From positions 124,001-188,000 of the forward strand of contig NZ_FPBF01000003.1 of the NCBI RefSeq assembly GCF_900116615.1: a stretch of 64,000 nucleotides of DNA. Reading direction: 5' to 3'. Under the pieces are notes generated by a model. The model had not been told where the DNA came from. It did not search any database and saw nothing but the letters and a program-made list of their open reading frames with translations. The position numbers and the translations under genes are program-made. The stretch comes from Algoriphagus locisalis (GTDB lineage Bacteria; Bacteroidota; Bacteroidia; Cytophagales; Cyclobacteriaceae). Below are positions 63,742 to 64,000 of this stretch, in pieces. Each line of letters starts with the position of its first letter. Within the stretch, counting starts at the first letter, position 1.

Positions 63742-64000
63742 TTAGCTAAGCACGTCTCTTAACTCTTCCTTTTTCTGAAACATCGCTTTCGCAAATGGGC
63801 AAAGAGGGATGACTTTGATCTCCTCTTTACGGACGTATTCTACCAATTCCTTCAAAAGTTTTAGACCTACTCCCTGTCCTTGCAGACTTTCATCTACTTC
63901 GGTGTGCTCAATGATCATTTTCTTTGGACCAGCCATTACATAGACCATTTCGGCAAATCTCCTGGCACCTTCTTCTATGAAAAAAGAACCTCTTTTTCCA
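63742..64000 (-). CDS. GNAT family N-acetyltransferase (YidJ-like), N-terminus beyond window end
   Basis: Partial gene. Reading the minus strand from the window end gives GKRGSFFIEEGARRFAEMVYV, then MAGPKKMIIEHTEVDESLQGQGVGLKLLKELVEYVR and LCPFAKAMFQ. These are the hallmarks of the small Gcn5-related group PF14542, with the acetyl-CoA loop GQGVG. The visible 85 codons should be nearly the whole protein (usually about 95). A Met at 63948 is internal and not the start. Confidence 0.87.
   Translation of the reverse strand, partial: GKRGSFFIEEGARRFAEMVYVMAGPKKMIIEHTEVDESLQGQGVGLKLLKELVEYVRKEEIKVIPLCPFAKAMFQKKEELRDVLS

Overview
The window reads as chromosomal DNA of a Bacteroidetes bacterium, most likely a Cytophagales/Cyclobacteriaceae member of the Algoriphagus type. 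The reasons are the near absence of Shine-Dalgarno sequences, AT-rich spacers, many Bacteroidetes-type lipoproteins, a DUF1573/DUF3822/DUF4345/DUF6036 gene repertoire, and gene orders such as miaB-sigma54 activator-lptE-TPR-secG. The species call is inference; no rRNA is present. One tRNA (Leu, anticodon TAG) is present.

Layout. 1-5.3 kb: a TetR-controlled RND efflux operon on the minus strand, cut by the window start. 5.5-9.7 kb: tRNA-Leu, an esterase, an acyltransferase, a GAF histidine kinase and a cyclophilin. 9.7-19.1 kb: a plus-strand sugar operon that fits the non-phosphorylative L-fucose pathway (two SDRs, diketo-deoxy-fuconate hydrolase, L-fuconolactonase, FucP symporter, mutarotase, esterase). 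It is interrupted by an HNH nuclease gene with one in-frame stop and a DUF1016 nuclease. 19.4-22.7 kb: HAD hydrolase, a nucleotidyltransferase pair and an ABC exporter. 22.8-27 kb: a tyrosine recombinase followed by two gene cassettes whose ends are self-complementary, as in integrons, although the recombinase lacks the IntI-specific insertion. 27.4-30.9 kb: an ECF sigma factor module with four small membrane proteins and an SDR. 31-35.8 kb: a lipoprotein and an AT-rich MBOAT/AlgX-like O-acetylation pair. 36-41.5 kb: helicase, Nudix enzymes, coaD, pyrE and a DUF3822 gene containing a terminator-like hairpin. 41.6-46.5 kb: a five-gene minus-strand cluster (two ATP-grasp-like proteins, a GCS2 carboxylate-amine ligase, a class I amidotransferase and an alpha/beta hydrolase) that looks like a small-peptide or amide metabolite pathway. 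47-61.3 kb: housekeeping genes (gamma carbonic anhydrase, YceI, pabB, dinB, miaB, sigma54 activator, lptE, secG, groESL) with a tandem-duplicated lipoprotein pair and a duplication-fusion after lptE. 61.4-64 kb: response regulator, serine hydrolase, two GNATs and a small membrane protein.

The strongest candidates for something undescribed are the recombinase plus attC-like cassette array (22.86-26.9 kb) and the amidoligase cluster (41.6-46.5 kb). Also notable are the lptE/TPR duplication-fusion in which a stop codon became Tyr, the strong hairpin inside the DUF3822 gene, and the nuclease pair inserted seamlessly into the fucose operon. All functions are read from sequence alone; no database search was possible.
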